64,000 bases of DNA from Actinocorallia populi (lineage in GTDB: Bacteria > Actinomycetota > Actinomycetes > Streptosporangiales > Streptosporangiaceae): positions 558,001 to 622,000 of the forward strand of contig NZ_PVZV01000006.1 in NCBI RefSeq assembly GCF_002995495.1, written 5' to 3'. The position numbers and the translations under genes were made by a program. Positions 41,643 through 50,430 of the stretch are shown here, one piece after another. Each line of letters starts with the position of its first letter. The stretch's first letter is position 1. The notes under the pieces were generated by a model. The model was not told the DNA's origin and did not search any database. It saw only the letters and a program-made list of their open reading frames with translations.

Positions 41643-42803
41643 ATGACCCCCGTCGCACCCCGTTCTCCCTGGTCCCGCCGCCTGTCCCCGGCCGCGACGG
41701 CGGCCCTGGCGTGGGGTGGGGGCCTGCTGTACCCCCCGGTTCTGTTCTGGACGTTCGACCAGGGCCGTCACGGCTTCGGCCTCGTGGAGGGGCTCCCGGC
41801 CGTCCTGCTGACCGTGCTGGTGCTCTCCCTGGTGCGGCGCGGCCCGCTGCCCGTCCTGGCGCTGCTGGCGCTTTCCTGGGCGGCCGCGCTGGCCGCGATG
41901 CCGAAGATGGAGGTGGCGCTCATCGCCGTGGTGGTCATGGACGGGACCCTCGGGTACATCGCGGCGGTCCGCCCTCGCCCCACCTCACTGGCGGCCCTGG
42001 TGGCGTTGTTCTTCGCGCAGTCCGCCTGCGCCGTCCTCGTGGTCCCCCCGCCGGCGCTGCCGAGCGTGCTCGGTCTGCTGACCCTTGCCGCCGCGGTCGC
42101 CTGGATGGCCGGCAACTCGTCCCGCCAGAGCCGCCTGCACGCCGCGCAGCTGGCCGAGCAGGCCGCGGCCCAGGCCGTCACCGCCGAGCGGCTGCGGATC
42201 GCCCGGGAGCTGCACGACATGGTCGCCCACAGCATCGGCGTCATCGCCATCCAGGCCGGAGTGGGCGGCAGGGTCATCGACACCCAGCCCGCGGAGGCGC
42301 GCAACGCGCTGGGAGTCATCGAGACCACCAGCCGCGAGACGCTGTCCGGGCTGCGGCGGATGCTCGGCGCGCTGCGCCGCGCCGATCCCGAGGGCGCGGA
42401 GGCGCCGCTCGTCCCCGCGCCCGGCCTCGCCGACCTGGACGGTCTCGTGCGGACGACCGGGGACGCGGGTGTCCGCGTCGAGCTGTGCCGCCGCGGAGAA
42501 CGGCGTCCGTTGCCCGCCGAGGTCGACCTCTCGGCGTTCCGCATCGTTCAGGAGTCCCTCACCAACGTGGTGCGCCATGCGAGCACCGACCGTTGCCGGG
42601 TGTCGGTCGTCTACGGAGACGAGGAGCTGGTCGTGGAGATCGTCGACGACGGGCGCGGCCCGTCCGGCAACGGCACCGGGTACGGCCTGACCGGGATGCG
42701 CGAGCGGGTCGCCCTGCTGAACGGCAGCCTCATCACGAGCCCGCGGCCCGAGGGCGGCTTCCGCGTCGAGGCGCGGCTGCCGCTGCCCGGGGCGGCATCA
42801 TGA
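41643..42803 (+). CDS. DesK-type sensor histidine kinase (pair 2)
   Basis: 386 residues: N-terminal membrane region of four or five helices (about 18-155), HisKA_3 domain with phospho-His in ELHDMVAHS near 190, HATPase domain (GYGLTGMRERVALLNGSLIT) ending near 385 with no added tail. ATG 41643 is the natural start. Divergent from the GT87 gene, operon with the response regulator at 42800 (4-bp overlap). Similar to pair 1 but shorter at the C-terminus. Likely senses envelope stress or a drug and drives the ABC/PadR operon downstream. Confidence 0.92.
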   Translation: MTPVAPRSPWSRRLSPAATAALAWGGGLLYPPVLFWTFDQGRHGFGLVEGLPAVLLTVLVLSLVRRGPLPVLALLALSWAAALAAMPKMEVALIAVVVMDGTLGYIAAVRPRPTSLAALVALFFAQSACAVLVVPPPALPSVLGLLTLAAAVAWMAGNSSRQSRLHAAQLAEQAAAQAVTAERLRIARELHDMVAHSIGVIAIQAGVGGRVIDTQPAEARNALGVIETTSRETLSGLRRMLGALRRADPEGAEAPLVPAPGLADLDGLVRTTGDAGVRVELCRRGERRPLPAEVDLSAFRIVQESLTNVVRHASTDRCRVSVVYGDEELVVEIVDDGRGPSGNGTGYGLTGMRERVALLNGSLITSPRPEGGFRVEARLPLPGAAS

Positions 42804-43462
42804 CGATCCGGGTCGTGCTCGCCGACGACCAGCCCCTGGTCCGCGCCGGGCTGCGCGTGCTGTTCGCCGACACCGCCGACCTCACCCTCGTCGGCGAGGC
42901 GGGCACCGGCACGGAGGCGGTCCGCCTGGCCCGCGAGGCGCGCCCCGACGTCGTGGTGATGGACATCCGGATGCCCGGCATGGACGGCATCGAGGCCGCC
43001 CGCGCCATCACCGCGGACGGCGGGGCGACCCGCGTGGTCATGCTCACCACGTTCGACGACGACGAGTACGTCTACGCCTCCCTGCGCGCGGGTTCCAGCG
43101 GCTTTCTCGTCAAGGACATGGCACTGGAGGAGATCCTCGCCGCGATCCGCGTGGTGGCCGCCGGAGACGCCCTGATCGCGCCCAGCGTGACCCGCCGCCT
43201 GATCGAGGAGTTCGCCGCCCGGCCCTCCCCCGCCCCGCCCGTCGCCCGCCGGTCCCTCGACAACATCACCGGACGCGAACGGGAGGTGCTCACCCTGGTC
43301 GGCCGCGGCCTGTCCAACGCCGAGATCGCCGCCGAGCTGACGATCAGCACGGCCACCGCCAAGGCCCACGTGGCCCGCCTGCTCACCAAACTCGATGCCC
43401 GCGACCGCATCCAGCTGGTCATCCTCGCCTACGACACCGGCCTGGTGACCGCTCTTTCCTGA
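42800..43462 (+). CDS. NarL/LuxR-type response regulator (pair 2)
   Basis: 220 residues; receiver (IRVVLADDQPLVRAGLRVLF, Asp in DVVVMDIRMPGMDGIE, FLVKDMALEEI) and LuxR helix-turn-helix (about 150-212: ITGREREVLTLVGRGLSNAE). It overlaps the kinase stop by 4 bp. About three quarters of positions match pair 1's regulator by eye, including the whole output helix region apart from TAKTY/TAKAH, so the two may recognise related sites. Convergent with the ABC permease at 43485. Confidence 0.94.
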   Translation: MTIRVVLADDQPLVRAGLRVLFADTADLTLVGEAGTGTEAVRLAREARPDVVVMDIRMPGMDGIEAARAITADGGATRVVMLTTFDDDEYVYASLRAGSSGFLVKDMALEEILAAIRVVAAGDALIAPSVTRRLIEEFAARPSPAPPVARRSLDNITGREREVLTLVGRGLSNAEIAAELTISTATAKAHVARLLTKLDARDRIQLVILAYDTGLVTALS

Positions 43463-43484
43463 CCCGCGCCGGACGGAGAGGACG

Positions 43485-44186
43485 TCAGCGGTCGGCGTCG
43501 GGACGGGCCGGGACAGGGGGTCTGAGGGGGACGGGGCGGAGCCGGAAGGTGCTGGCGACCCAGGCGACGGCGACGCAGAGCACCAGGGTGAGGGCGAAGT
43601 GGAGCATGCCGCTCGGCAGGCTGTCGGTGCTGAGATCCTGGATGGCGTAGGCGGACAGCTCACGGGTGGACCACAGGGGCAGCAGCTTGGCGGCGGAGCC
43701 GTCCGGGTCGACCAGGAGCTGGAGCGCCATGATCGACAGGAGGGCCAGCGCGCCTTCGAGCTCACGGGTGATGACGAGGCTGACGAGCGCGCCCAGCGGT
43801 GCGCTGATCATGACGGTCGTCACCAGGAGGAGGGCCACGGCGGGCAGCCGCGGCAGGTCGTCCCGGGTGGCGGCGACGAGGCCGAAGTAGGCGCCGGACA
43901 CGATGGCGCCGATACCCAGGAGCGCGAGCTGCCTGCCGAAGAACAATGCGGTGGGAGAGGCGCCGATCACGCCGAGCCGCTGGTCGAGGCGCCGCGCGCC
44001 GACGTGGCTGAACAGCGACAGGGTGGCGACGGCCCACCCCACGCCGATCGCGAGGAACCGGATCGCCTGCCAGGACACGTCGATGCGCGCCAGGTAGAAG
44101 ACGCACGGCAGGAGGAGGACGAACAGCAGCGCGACGTGGCGCCGGCCCAGCTCGCGCAGGCTGGTCGAGGCGACGGTCAAGAGCAT
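43485..44186 (-). CDS. ABC transporter permease of the PadR-linked operon
   Basis: 233 residues, six helices (ALLFVLLLPCVFYLARIDVS, FLAIGVGWAVATLSLFSHVG, LALLGIGAIVSGAYFGLVAA and so on), ABC-2-like. ATG 44186 overlaps the ATPase stop by one base. Last gene of a PadR-ATPase-permease operon on the minus strand. Substrate unknown; this architecture is common in envelope-stress or antibiotic-export systems. It lies convergent to response regulator 2. Confidence 0.85.
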   Translation of the reverse strand: MLLTVASTSLRELGRRHVALLFVLLLPCVFYLARIDVSWQAIRFLAIGVGWAVATLSLFSHVGARRLDQRLGVIGASPTALFFGRQLALLGIGAIVSGAYFGLVAATRDDLPRLPAVALLLVTTVMISAPLGALVSLVITRELEGALALLSIMALQLLVDPDGSAAKLLPLWSTRELSAYAIQDLSTDSLPSGMLHFALTLVLCVAVAWVASTFRLRPVPLRPPVPARPDADR

Positions 44187-45013
44187 CAGGACTCCTCCGC
44201 GGGGCGCAGTTCGAGCACGTGGTCGACCCGGTCGAGGTCGTGGAGCATGTGTGTGACCACCAGGATCCCGGCGCCGCCGTCCCGCCACCGGAAGACCTGA
44301 TCCCAGAAGTCGACGTAGGATCCCTGGTCGAAGCCCTGGTAGGGCTCGTCGAGCAGGATGAGCTCGGGCCGGTTGAGCTCGCTGAGGACCACGTTGAGCT
44401 TCTGCTGCGTTCCGCCGGACAGGTGCGAGGCGACGACGTCCTCGCGCGGACGCCAGCCCAGCCGGGAGGCCAGCCCGGTCCCGATCGCCACCGCTTTCTT
44501 GTGGCCCATCCGGTGCACCGCGCCGAACAGCCGGAAGTGCTCGGTCGGCGTCAGCAGCGGGGCGACGCCGTCCTGCTGGGGCGCGTAGCCGATCCTCGCG
44601 GTGCGCTCGACCGTGCCGGACGTGGCACGGGTCAAGCCGGCGCAGATGTTCAGCAGGGTGGACTTGCCGGAGCCGTTCGCGCCCACGATCGCCGCGACCT
44701 CGCCCGCGTGCAGGCTCAGGTGCACATTCTTCAGGACCTGCCGCCGCCGGTAGCTCTTGGAGACGCCGCGCAGCCGGAGCACGACCGGCCCGCGCATACG
44801 GGGCAGCGGCGCCGTGGCGGCGGCGCTGCGCACGGCCTGCGCGACCGTGCCGGCGTAGGCGACGGCCGGACCGTACATCACGCGGGGATCGGCCCCGGCG
44901 GCCGCGGCCTCGGCCAGCGCGTCCCCGGTGATCTCGAGCGCCTCGGCGGGCGCGATCCCGGCGGAGGCCAGATGCCTGACGAGCTGCATTCCCCATTCCT
45001 CTTCGGGAGTCAT
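44186..45013 (-). CDS. ABC ATPase with an N-terminal HAAS-like helical domain
   Basis: 275 residues. The C-terminal part (about 78-270) is a normal ABC ATPase: GANGSGKST, LSGGTQQKLNVVLSEL, LILLDEPYQGFD, VTHMLHDLD. The first about 75 residues (EEWGMQLVRHLASAGIAPAE then GADPRVMYGPAVAYAGTVAQ) are helical and resemble the HAAS-type domain (A-x-E-...-FGxPxxYA pattern) that usually occurs in separate proteins beside PadR. ATG 45013 overlaps the PadR stop by 4 bp. The N-terminal domain may sense or scaffold rather than hydrolyse ATP. Confidence 0.82.
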   Translation of the reverse strand: MTPEEEWGMQLVRHLASAGIAPAEALEITGDALAEAAAAGADPRVMYGPAVAYAGTVAQAVRSAAATAPLPRMRGPVVLRLRGVSKSYRRRQVLKNVHLSLHAGEVAAIVGANGSGKSTLLNICAGLTRATSGTVERTARIGYAPQQDGVAPLLTPTEHFRLFGAVHRMGHKKAVAIGTGLASRLGWRPREDVVASHLSGGTQQKLNVVLSELNRPELILLDEPYQGFDQGSYVDFWDQVFRWRDGGAGILVVTHMLHDLDRVDHVLELRPAEES

Positions 45014-45381
45014 GAACCCGTCCCCCCGACGTCCTCGGAGTCCAGCGCGTCCAGCGGCGAGACGACGACGGCGTCCATCGCGGTCCTGAAGTGCCGCCAC
45101 GCGTGATGCCGTTCGCGCATGGCCGTCCGGCCCGGCTCGGTGAGCTCGTAGTACTTCCTGGGCGGACCCGACACGGACGCCTCCCGCTCGGTCCGGACCA
45201 GTCCCTGCTTCTCCAGCCGCAGCAAGGCCGGATAGAGGGTGCCGCCCGGGACCTCGTCGAATCCCGCCTCGACGAGACGCTCCACCAGCCCTCGCCCGTA
45301 GTCGCGGCGGTCGGCGAGCAGGGACAGCAGGCACACGTCCAGGAAGCCGTGAAGCCACTGCTGCCTCATCTGTTTCAACAT
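45010..45381 (-). CDS. PadR family transcription repressor
   Basis: 123 residues: winged helix (FLDVCLLSLLADRRDYGRGL, GTLYPALLRLEKQGLVRTER) and C-terminal dimer helix, classic short PadR. It heads the operon PadR-ATPase-permease; the stop overlaps the ATPase start. A perfect 7-5-7 palindrome lies 5 bp upstream of its start codon, a typical PadR autoregulation site. Likely releases the operon on a drug or envelope signal. Confidence 0.94.
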   Translation of the reverse strand: MLKQMRQQWLHGFLDVCLLSLLADRRDYGRGLVERLVEAGFDEVPGGTLYPALLRLEKQGLVRTEREASVSGPPRKYYELTEPGRTAMRERHHAWRHFRTAMDAVVVSPLDALDSEDVGGTGS

Positions 45382-45385
45382 GGTA

Positions 45386-45404
45386 GGTAGGCTAACTGCC
45401 TACC
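45386..45404. promoter_or_regulatory. PadR operator
   Basis: GGTAGGC (45386-45392), 5-bp spacer, GCCTACC (45398-45404): perfect palindrome immediately before the PadR start codon. Confidence 0.7.
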
Positions 45405-45602
45405 GGTATTAAGTCTAACTACCATGCAAAGCCGTCACCCGCCGTCGACGACGAAGTTGTTCTGGGCGTGCTCGATGGTGGCGAGGACCGCTTGGATCGC
45501 CGCGATATCGCCCCCGCAATCCCCGGCTCTTCACCGCCGGACGTTCCGCCGCCGCTGACCGGCTGGTACGGGACATTCTTGGACGAATGCCAGGATGGGG
45601 GC

Positions 45603-48341
45603 ATGGGCGCGGGGGAGCTGTACGGGCGTGAGACCGAAGAGGACGTGATCGCCGCGCTGCTGGCGGGAGCGCGGGCGGGCGCCAGCTCGTCGCTGGTGCT
45701 GCGGGGCGAGCCGGGCATCGGCAAGACGGCGTTGCTCGACCATGCCGCTGCGGCGGCCGGGGACATGCGGCTGGTCCGCGGTACGGGTGTCGAGTTCGAG
45801 GCCGAGCTGCCGTTCTCGGGACTGCAGTTGCTGACGCGTCCGGCGCTGGGGTCCCTCGCCGCGCTGCCCGGCCCGCAGCGTGAGGCACTGGAGGCGGCGT
45901 TCGGGCTCGGGCCCGCGGCCGGATCCGAGCCGATGCTGGTGGGACTGGCCGTGCTCTCCCTGCTGGCGGAGCACGCGGGTGAGAGCGGGCTGCTGTGCAT
46001 CGTCGACGACGCGCAGTGGCTCGACCGGGCCTCGCGGGAGGCGCTCCTGTTCGCCGCCCGGCGCCTGCACTCCGAGGGCGTGGTCATGATCTTCGCGGCC
46101 CGGGACGGCGAGGGGTCCTTCCCCGCGCCCGGCCTCGCGGAGCTGCGGCTCTCCGGGCTGGCTCCGCAGGCGGCCGCGGCCCTGCTCGACCGGCATCCGC
46201 TCACGCCCGCCGTGCGCTACCGCCTGCTCGCCGAGGCGGGCGGCAACCCGCTGGCCCTGCTGGAGCTGCCGGTCGCGCTGGCCGCCGAGGGCGGCAGCAC
46301 GTTCTCGCCGGGGGCGCTCCCCCTCACCGGCCGCCTGCAACTGGCCTTCCACGGCCAGGTCAGCCGGATGCCGGAGGCCTGCCAGAGCCTGCTCCTGGTG
46401 GCGGCGGCCGACGAGACCGGCGAGCTCGCCGTGGTCCTGCGCGCCGCAGCCACGCTGGGGGCGGCGGCCGAGGACCTCTCCCCCGCCGAGCAGGCCGGCC
46501 TGGTGCTCCGCGGTGACGCCGACGGCACCACGATCCGCTTCCGCCATCCGCTGATCCGCGCCGCCGTCCACCAGCGGGCGCCGATCGGGCAACGCCTCGC
46601 CGTCCACCGCGCGCTCGCCGACGCCCTCGACTCGCCCGAGCACGCCGACCGCCGGGCGTGGCATCTGGCGGCCGCCGCCACCGGAGCCGACGAGGAGGCC
46701 GCCGCCGCGCTGGAACGGACCGCCGCCCGCGCCCGTGAACGCAGCGGTCACGAGGCGGCCGCGGCGGCGTACGAACGGGCCGCCCGCCTGAGCGTCGCGC
46801 CCGACGACAGGGCTCGCCGCGAGGTCCTGGCGGCGGAGGCCGCACTGGAGGCGGGCGATCTGGAACGTGCCGGATCTCTCGGAGACCGTGCGGCCCGGCG
46901 GCTGGGCGAGGACTCGGCGGTGAGCGCGCGGATCACCCAGGTGCGGGCTCTCGCGGCCTTCTGGCAGGGCTCCTACTCCGCTGCCCACCGGTTGCTGCTC
47001 GACGGCGCGGAGCTCGTCCGCGACACCGATCCGGGCCGTGCCGCCGTGTTGCTGATCCAGGCCGTTCACACCTCCTGGTACCTGGGGGAACGGCGGCTCG
47101 CGGCGACGCTGGACCGGCTGGCCGAGCTGCCGTTGGACGGCGCGGACCCGCTCGCGCCGGTGGGCCCCTATCTCGTCCACCTCGACCGGGGCCGTTCCGA
47201 GCGGCCGCCACCGCTGGGCGACGTCCTCGCGGAGGTGCGGCGGCGGGGCCGGATTCCCGACCAGGCGTTGATGATCCTCTGCGGAGCGGCACTCGCGCTG
47301 GGCCAGGACGCCGACGCCTACGAGTTGGCGACCGTGCTCGCCGCCGAGCACCGCGCCCGGGGCGGTGCCGGCCGGCTTCCGACGGTGCTGTTCTTCATCG
47401 CCGAGGGCGAGGTGTTCACCGGCCGGCACCGGGACGCGCTCGCCACGGCGACCGAGGCCCTGGGGCTCGCCCGCGACACCGGTCAACAGCAGTGGGTGAG
47501 CCAGTTCAGCAGCGTGCTCGCCTACCTCGACGCGGCCAAGGGAGAGGAGGCGGCCTGCAGACGCCATGCCGAGGAAGGGCTGGCGGACGCCACCGCCGGT
47601 GCCATCTCCCCCGGCGCGCCGTGGGCGCACTGGTCGCTCGGGCTGCTGGACCTCGGTCTCGGCCGCGCCGAGGCGGCGCTCGCCCGCTTCGAGCGCCTGA
47701 CCCGCGAGCCGATGCGCCATCACATCTGCGCCACCCGCTCCCTTCCCGACCTGGTGGAGTCGGCCGTACGGGTGGGGGCGCCGGAGCGTGCCGCCGAGCC
47801 TCTGGCGCGTTTCGAGCGGTGGGCCGGGCAGGTCCGGCAGCCGTGGGCCGACGCGCTCGTGCTGCGCTGCCGCGGCCTGCTCGCCGATGACGACCGGGCC
47901 GAGGCGTTCTACACGGCGGCCCTGGAACTGCACGACCAGGACGGCCGCGCACTGGAGTACGCCAGGACGGCTCTGCTCTACGGCGAGTGGCTGCGCAGGG
48001 CCCGGCGCAAGGCCGAGGCGCGCGGACCGTTGAACGACGCCCTGGAGGTCTTCGACCGGCTCGGCATGCGGCCTTGGGCCGAACGCGCCCGTGGCGAGCT
48101 CACCGCGACCGGCGTCCAGGACCGGGGTCCCAGAACCGCCGAAGGCGCGGCCGCCGACCTCACCCCGCAGGAGCTGCAGATCACCCGGCTCGCCGCGCAG
48201 GGGTTGTCCAATCGCGACATCGCCGCGCAGCTCTTCCTCAGCCACCGGACGGTCGGCTACCACCTCTACAAGGCGTATCCCAAGCTCGGCGTCGCCTCCC
48301 GGAGCGAGCTCAAGGATTTCGCCGATCGGCTGGGGTTGTGA
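45603..48341 (+). CDS. LAL-type LuxR family ATPase transcription regulator (second copy)
   Basis: 912 residues: Walker A GEPGIGKT at 35-42, Walker B-like LLCIVDDAQWLDRAS near 135, long helical TPR-like middle, and a C-terminal LuxR helix-turn-helix (LTPQELQITRLAAQGLSNRD, HRTVGYHLYKAYPKLGVASR). ATG 45603 (MGAGELYGRE) fits the family start; upstream in-frame codons from 45468 look non-coding. It shares its overall plan with the copy at 4576, so the two are paralogues. It is followed 12 bp later by a cupin gene on the same strand, a possible operon partner. Confidence 0.9.
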   Translation: MGAGELYGRETEEDVIAALLAGARAGASSSLVLRGEPGIGKTALLDHAAAAAGDMRLVRGTGVEFEAELPFSGLQLLTRPALGSLAALPGPQREALEAAFGLGPAAGSEPMLVGLAVLSLLAEHAGESGLLCIVDDAQWLDRASREALLFAARRLHSEGVVMIFAARDGEGSFPAPGLAELRLSGLAPQAAAALLDRHPLTPAVRYRLLAEAGGNPLALLELPVALAAEGGSTFSPGALPLTGRLQLAFHGQVSRMPEACQSLLLVAAADETGELAVVLRAAATLGAAAEDLSPAEQAGLVLRGDADGTTIRFRHPLIRAAVHQRAPIGQRLAVHRALADALDSPEHADRRAWHLAAAATGADEEAAAALERTAARARERSGHEAAAAAYERAARLSVAPDDRARREVLAAEAALEAGDLERAGSLGDRAARRLGEDSAVSARITQVRALAAFWQGSYSAAHRLLLDGAELVRDTDPGRAAVLLIQAVHTSWYLGERRLAATLDRLAELPLDGADPLAPVGPYLVHLDRGRSERPPPLGDVLAEVRRRGRIPDQALMILCGAALALGQDADAYELATVLAAEHRARGGAGRLPTVLFFIAEGEVFTGRHRDALATATEALGLARDTGQQQWVSQFSSVLAYLDAAKGEEAACRRHAEEGLADATAGAISPGAPWAHWSLGLLDLGLGRAEAALARFERLTREPMRHHICATRSLPDLVESAVRVGAPERAAEPLARFERWAGQVRQPWADALVLRCRGLLADDDRAEAFYTAALELHDQDGRALEYARTALLYGEWLRRARRKAEARGPLNDALEVFDRLGMRPWAERARGELTATGVQDRGPRTAEGAAADLTPQELQITRLAAQGLSNRDIAAQLFLSHRTVGYHLYKAYPKLGVASRSELKDFADRLGL

Positions 48342-48353
48342 GATCTTGACTCG

Positions 48354-48695
48354 ATGACCCCTCCGGAACAGGTGCTGCCCGGACGAATGCTCTCCGTGGA
48401 CGTCGACGAGGTCCCGCCGGTCGAGCCGGGTCCCGGTGTCCGCGTACGGATGCTCCCGGGCATGCCGGGGATCAGGACGTGGGTGATCGACCTCGCCCCG
48501 GGCGCCGTGTGGCCGGGCCTCGACGTCCACGAGACCTACGGGGAGGCCTACTTCGTCGTGAGCGGCGAAGTCGTCGAGGGCGACCGCGTCCACGGTCCGG
48601 GCTCCTATGTCGCCTTCGGCCCGAAGACGAGCCACCGGCCCCGTACGGAGACCGGTGCTCGTGTCTTCGGCTTCAACTACGACGCCACCGCCTGA
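48354..48695 (+). CDS. Single-domain cupin protein
   Basis: 113 residues, one cupin barrel: motif 1 region PGLDVHETYGEAYFVVSGEV (metal-type His and Glu) and motif 2 GPGSYVAFGPKTSHRP (His). Expected to bind a metal and act as a dioxygenase, isomerase or sensor; substrate unknown. Starts 12 bp after the LAL regulator gene on the same strand, so it is probably in the same transcript. Confidence 0.85.
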   Translation: MTPPEQVLPGRMLSVDVDEVPPVEPGPGVRVRMLPGMPGIRTWVIDLAPGAVWPGLDVHETYGEAYFVVSGEVVEGDRVHGPGSYVAFGPKTSHRPRTETGARVFGFNYDATA

Positions 48696-48701
48696 CGGGC
48701 C

Positions 48702-49043
48702 TCACAGCGACCGCCTGATCCCGGCGGCCTTGGCGGCCGCGTCATGGTCGGGCCCGACCCCTTCGACGATGATCACCTCGCCCGCCAGGTGGTCCGTGCG
48801 CAGCGGCAGGATCGCCTGGTAGGCGGCCGATTCGTACCAGCCGCGGGCGTTCTCCACCGACGGGAACTCGATCATGACGACGCTGCCGGGCCACTGGCCC
48901 TCGCGGACGTCCACCGCTCCCCCGTGGACGATGAAGCGGCCGGAGAACGGGTCCAGCGTCGCCTGGATGTTCTCCATGTATTCCAGCACCTCCGGATGGA
49001 ACTCCTCCGGGTCGCGAAGATGCGCGATCGCATAGGCGGTCAT
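48702..49043 (-). CDS. DUF1330 domain protein
   Basis: 113 residues, dimeric alpha/beta-barrel type DUF1330: AYAIAHLRDPEEFHPEVLEY, GQWPGSVVMIEFPSVENARG, WYESAAYQAILPLRTDHLAG. Function of the family is not established. AGGAG lies before ATG 49043. It follows the NTF2-like gene by 9 bp, so the two form an operon. Confidence 0.87.
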   Translation of the reverse strand: MTAYAIAHLRDPEEFHPEVLEYMENIQATLDPFSGRFIVHGGAVDVREGQWPGSVVMIEFPSVENARGWYESAAYQAILPLRTDHLAGEVIIVEGVGPDHDAAAKAAGIRRSL

Positions 49044-49052
49044 GGTCTCTCC

Positions 49053-49421
49053 TCAGATTCCGGCCGGCACCTTGTCGAGGAAGCCGAGCACCTGGCTGAT
49101 CCGTCCATCGGCCCCGATCACCGCGACGTCGAAGCCGATGACGACCGGCTCGGCGCCCGCGGGCCCCAGGTGCCAGGTGAACCGCGCGATGTCGTGGTGG
49201 GCGTCCACGGCGCCGCCGAGGCTGAAGACCAGCCCGCCGAACTGCCCCTGGACGGCCGCGATGGTGGCGTCGAGCCCGTCCCTGCCCTGAACGGAGACCA
49301 GCGGGTCGGTGTACACCGCGTCCTCGGCGAAGACCTCTGCCAGAACGGCCTGCCGTGCGGCGGCGTCGGTCTCGTTCCAGGCGGCGAGGTAGCGCTGGAC
49401 CAGCTCGTTCGTGTCGCTCAT
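49053..49421 (-). CDS. NTF2-like (SnoaL-type) protein
   Basis: 122 residues with the NTF2-like cone fold: ELVQRYLAAWNETDAAARQA, FAEDAVYTDPLVSVQGRDGL, and FDVAVIGADGRISQVLGFLD. Such proteins are cyclases, isomerases or binding proteins. AGGAG precedes ATG 49421. First gene of a two-gene operon with the DUF1330 gene. Confidence 0.85.
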   Translation of the reverse strand: MSDTNELVQRYLAAWNETDAAARQAVLAEVFAEDAVYTDPLVSVQGRDGLDATIAAVQGQFGGLVFSLGGAVDAHHDIARFTWHLGPAGAEPVVIGFDVAVIGADGRISQVLGFLDKVPAGI

Positions 49422-49532
49422 GTCTCTCTCCTCAGCGGTCGTGCTCTCTTGTGACCACCAACTTAGGGAGACGGGAACGACGGGGAATCTGACGTGCTTA
49501 GGTACTTTCGCGCGTGCCCTTCAGCATGCGTT

Positions 49533-50414
49533 TCAGTTGCCGTCGGGCGAGGTGAACGCCGCGGCGTGGTCGCGGATGAAGGCGGCGACGTCGCGCGGTG
49601 GGCGGCCGAGGAGCTCGGCGACCGTGTCGGTGGTGAAGTCGCCCCAACCGGAGGCGTACGCCTGCGCGTACTCCTCGAGCATGTCGACGATCCAGGGCGG
49701 AACTCCGTAGCCGAGCAGCGTCTTGCGCTTGGCGTCGTCACTGACCGGCAGGTACGTGATGGTCCTGCCGAGAGCGAGGCTCAGCCGGTCAGCGATCTCG
49801 TCGAACGTCAGCGAACGCGGCCCGGTGAGGGTGTACGTCTTGCCGTGGTGGCGGTCCGGGTCGTCGAGGAGGACGCGGGCGGCGCACTTGGCGATGTCGC
49901 GTACGTCGATCATGCCGATCCGTGCCGAGGCCGTGTTCAGCGAGAACGTGCCGGTGGCGGAGATGTCACCTGCCTCGTTCAGCAGGTTCTGCATGAACCA
50001 GTGCGGCCGCAGGATCGTCCAGCGCATGCCGCACTGTTCGGTCTCCCGGTCTGACAGCGCGTGCAGCCTGCCGCTGCGGTTCGGCGCGTCGTGTGCAGCG
50101 CCGACGACGGACAGGCGCACGACGCGTTCCACGCCGGCCTGGCGGGCGGCCCACAGGGCGTTCATGTTGTTCTCCGGAGCGCGCGGGCCGTTCGGAGTGA
50201 GCAGCCACACGTCCTGCACGCCTGCGAAGGCGGGCGGCAGTGATCGGGCGTCGTCGAGGTCGCCGACGAAGACCTTGGCGGTCTCGCGCAGGCCGTCTGC
50301 TTTGGATTCGTCGCGGACGAGCGCGCGGAGGTCGGCATCGGCTCCCGCCAACGCGTTCATCAGCGCGGTGGACACGGTTCCGGTGGCCCCGGTGATCAGT
50401 ACGGTGCGTGACAT
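49533..50414 (-). CDS. NmrA-like NAD(P)H-binding oxidoreductase (atypical SDR)
   Basis: 293 residues: N-terminal Rossmann TVLITGATGTVSTALMNALA and the NmrA-type middle GPRAPENNMNALWAARQAGV and ERVVRLSVVGAAHDAPNRSG. The catalytic Tyr-x-x-x-Lys of classical SDRs is not visible in place, as usual in the NmrA group, which may bind NADP as a sensor or reduce quinone-like substrates. AAGGAG lies 6 bases before the start. A MFS gene follows upstream on the same strand at 50431, 16 bp away; the two may be cotranscribed. Confidence 0.87.
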   Translation of the reverse strand: MSRTVLITGATGTVSTALMNALAGADADLRALVRDESKADGLRETAKVFVGDLDDARSLPPAFAGVQDVWLLTPNGPRAPENNMNALWAARQAGVERVVRLSVVGAAHDAPNRSGRLHALSDRETEQCGMRWTILRPHWFMQNLLNEAGDISATGTFSLNTASARIGMIDVRDIAKCAARVLLDDPDRHHGKTYTLTGPRSLTFDEIADRLSLALGRTITYLPVSDDAKRKTLLGYGVPPWIVDMLEEYAQAYASGWGDFTTDTVAELLGRPPRDVAAFIRDHAAAFTSPDGN

Positions 50415-50430
50415 GTTCGGCTCCTTTGGA

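Noticed and set aside
45468-45602. Longer N-terminus of the second LAL regulator.
   Set aside because: Pro/Gly-rich, no family match, and ATG 45603 starts the conserved LxGRE-type sequence.
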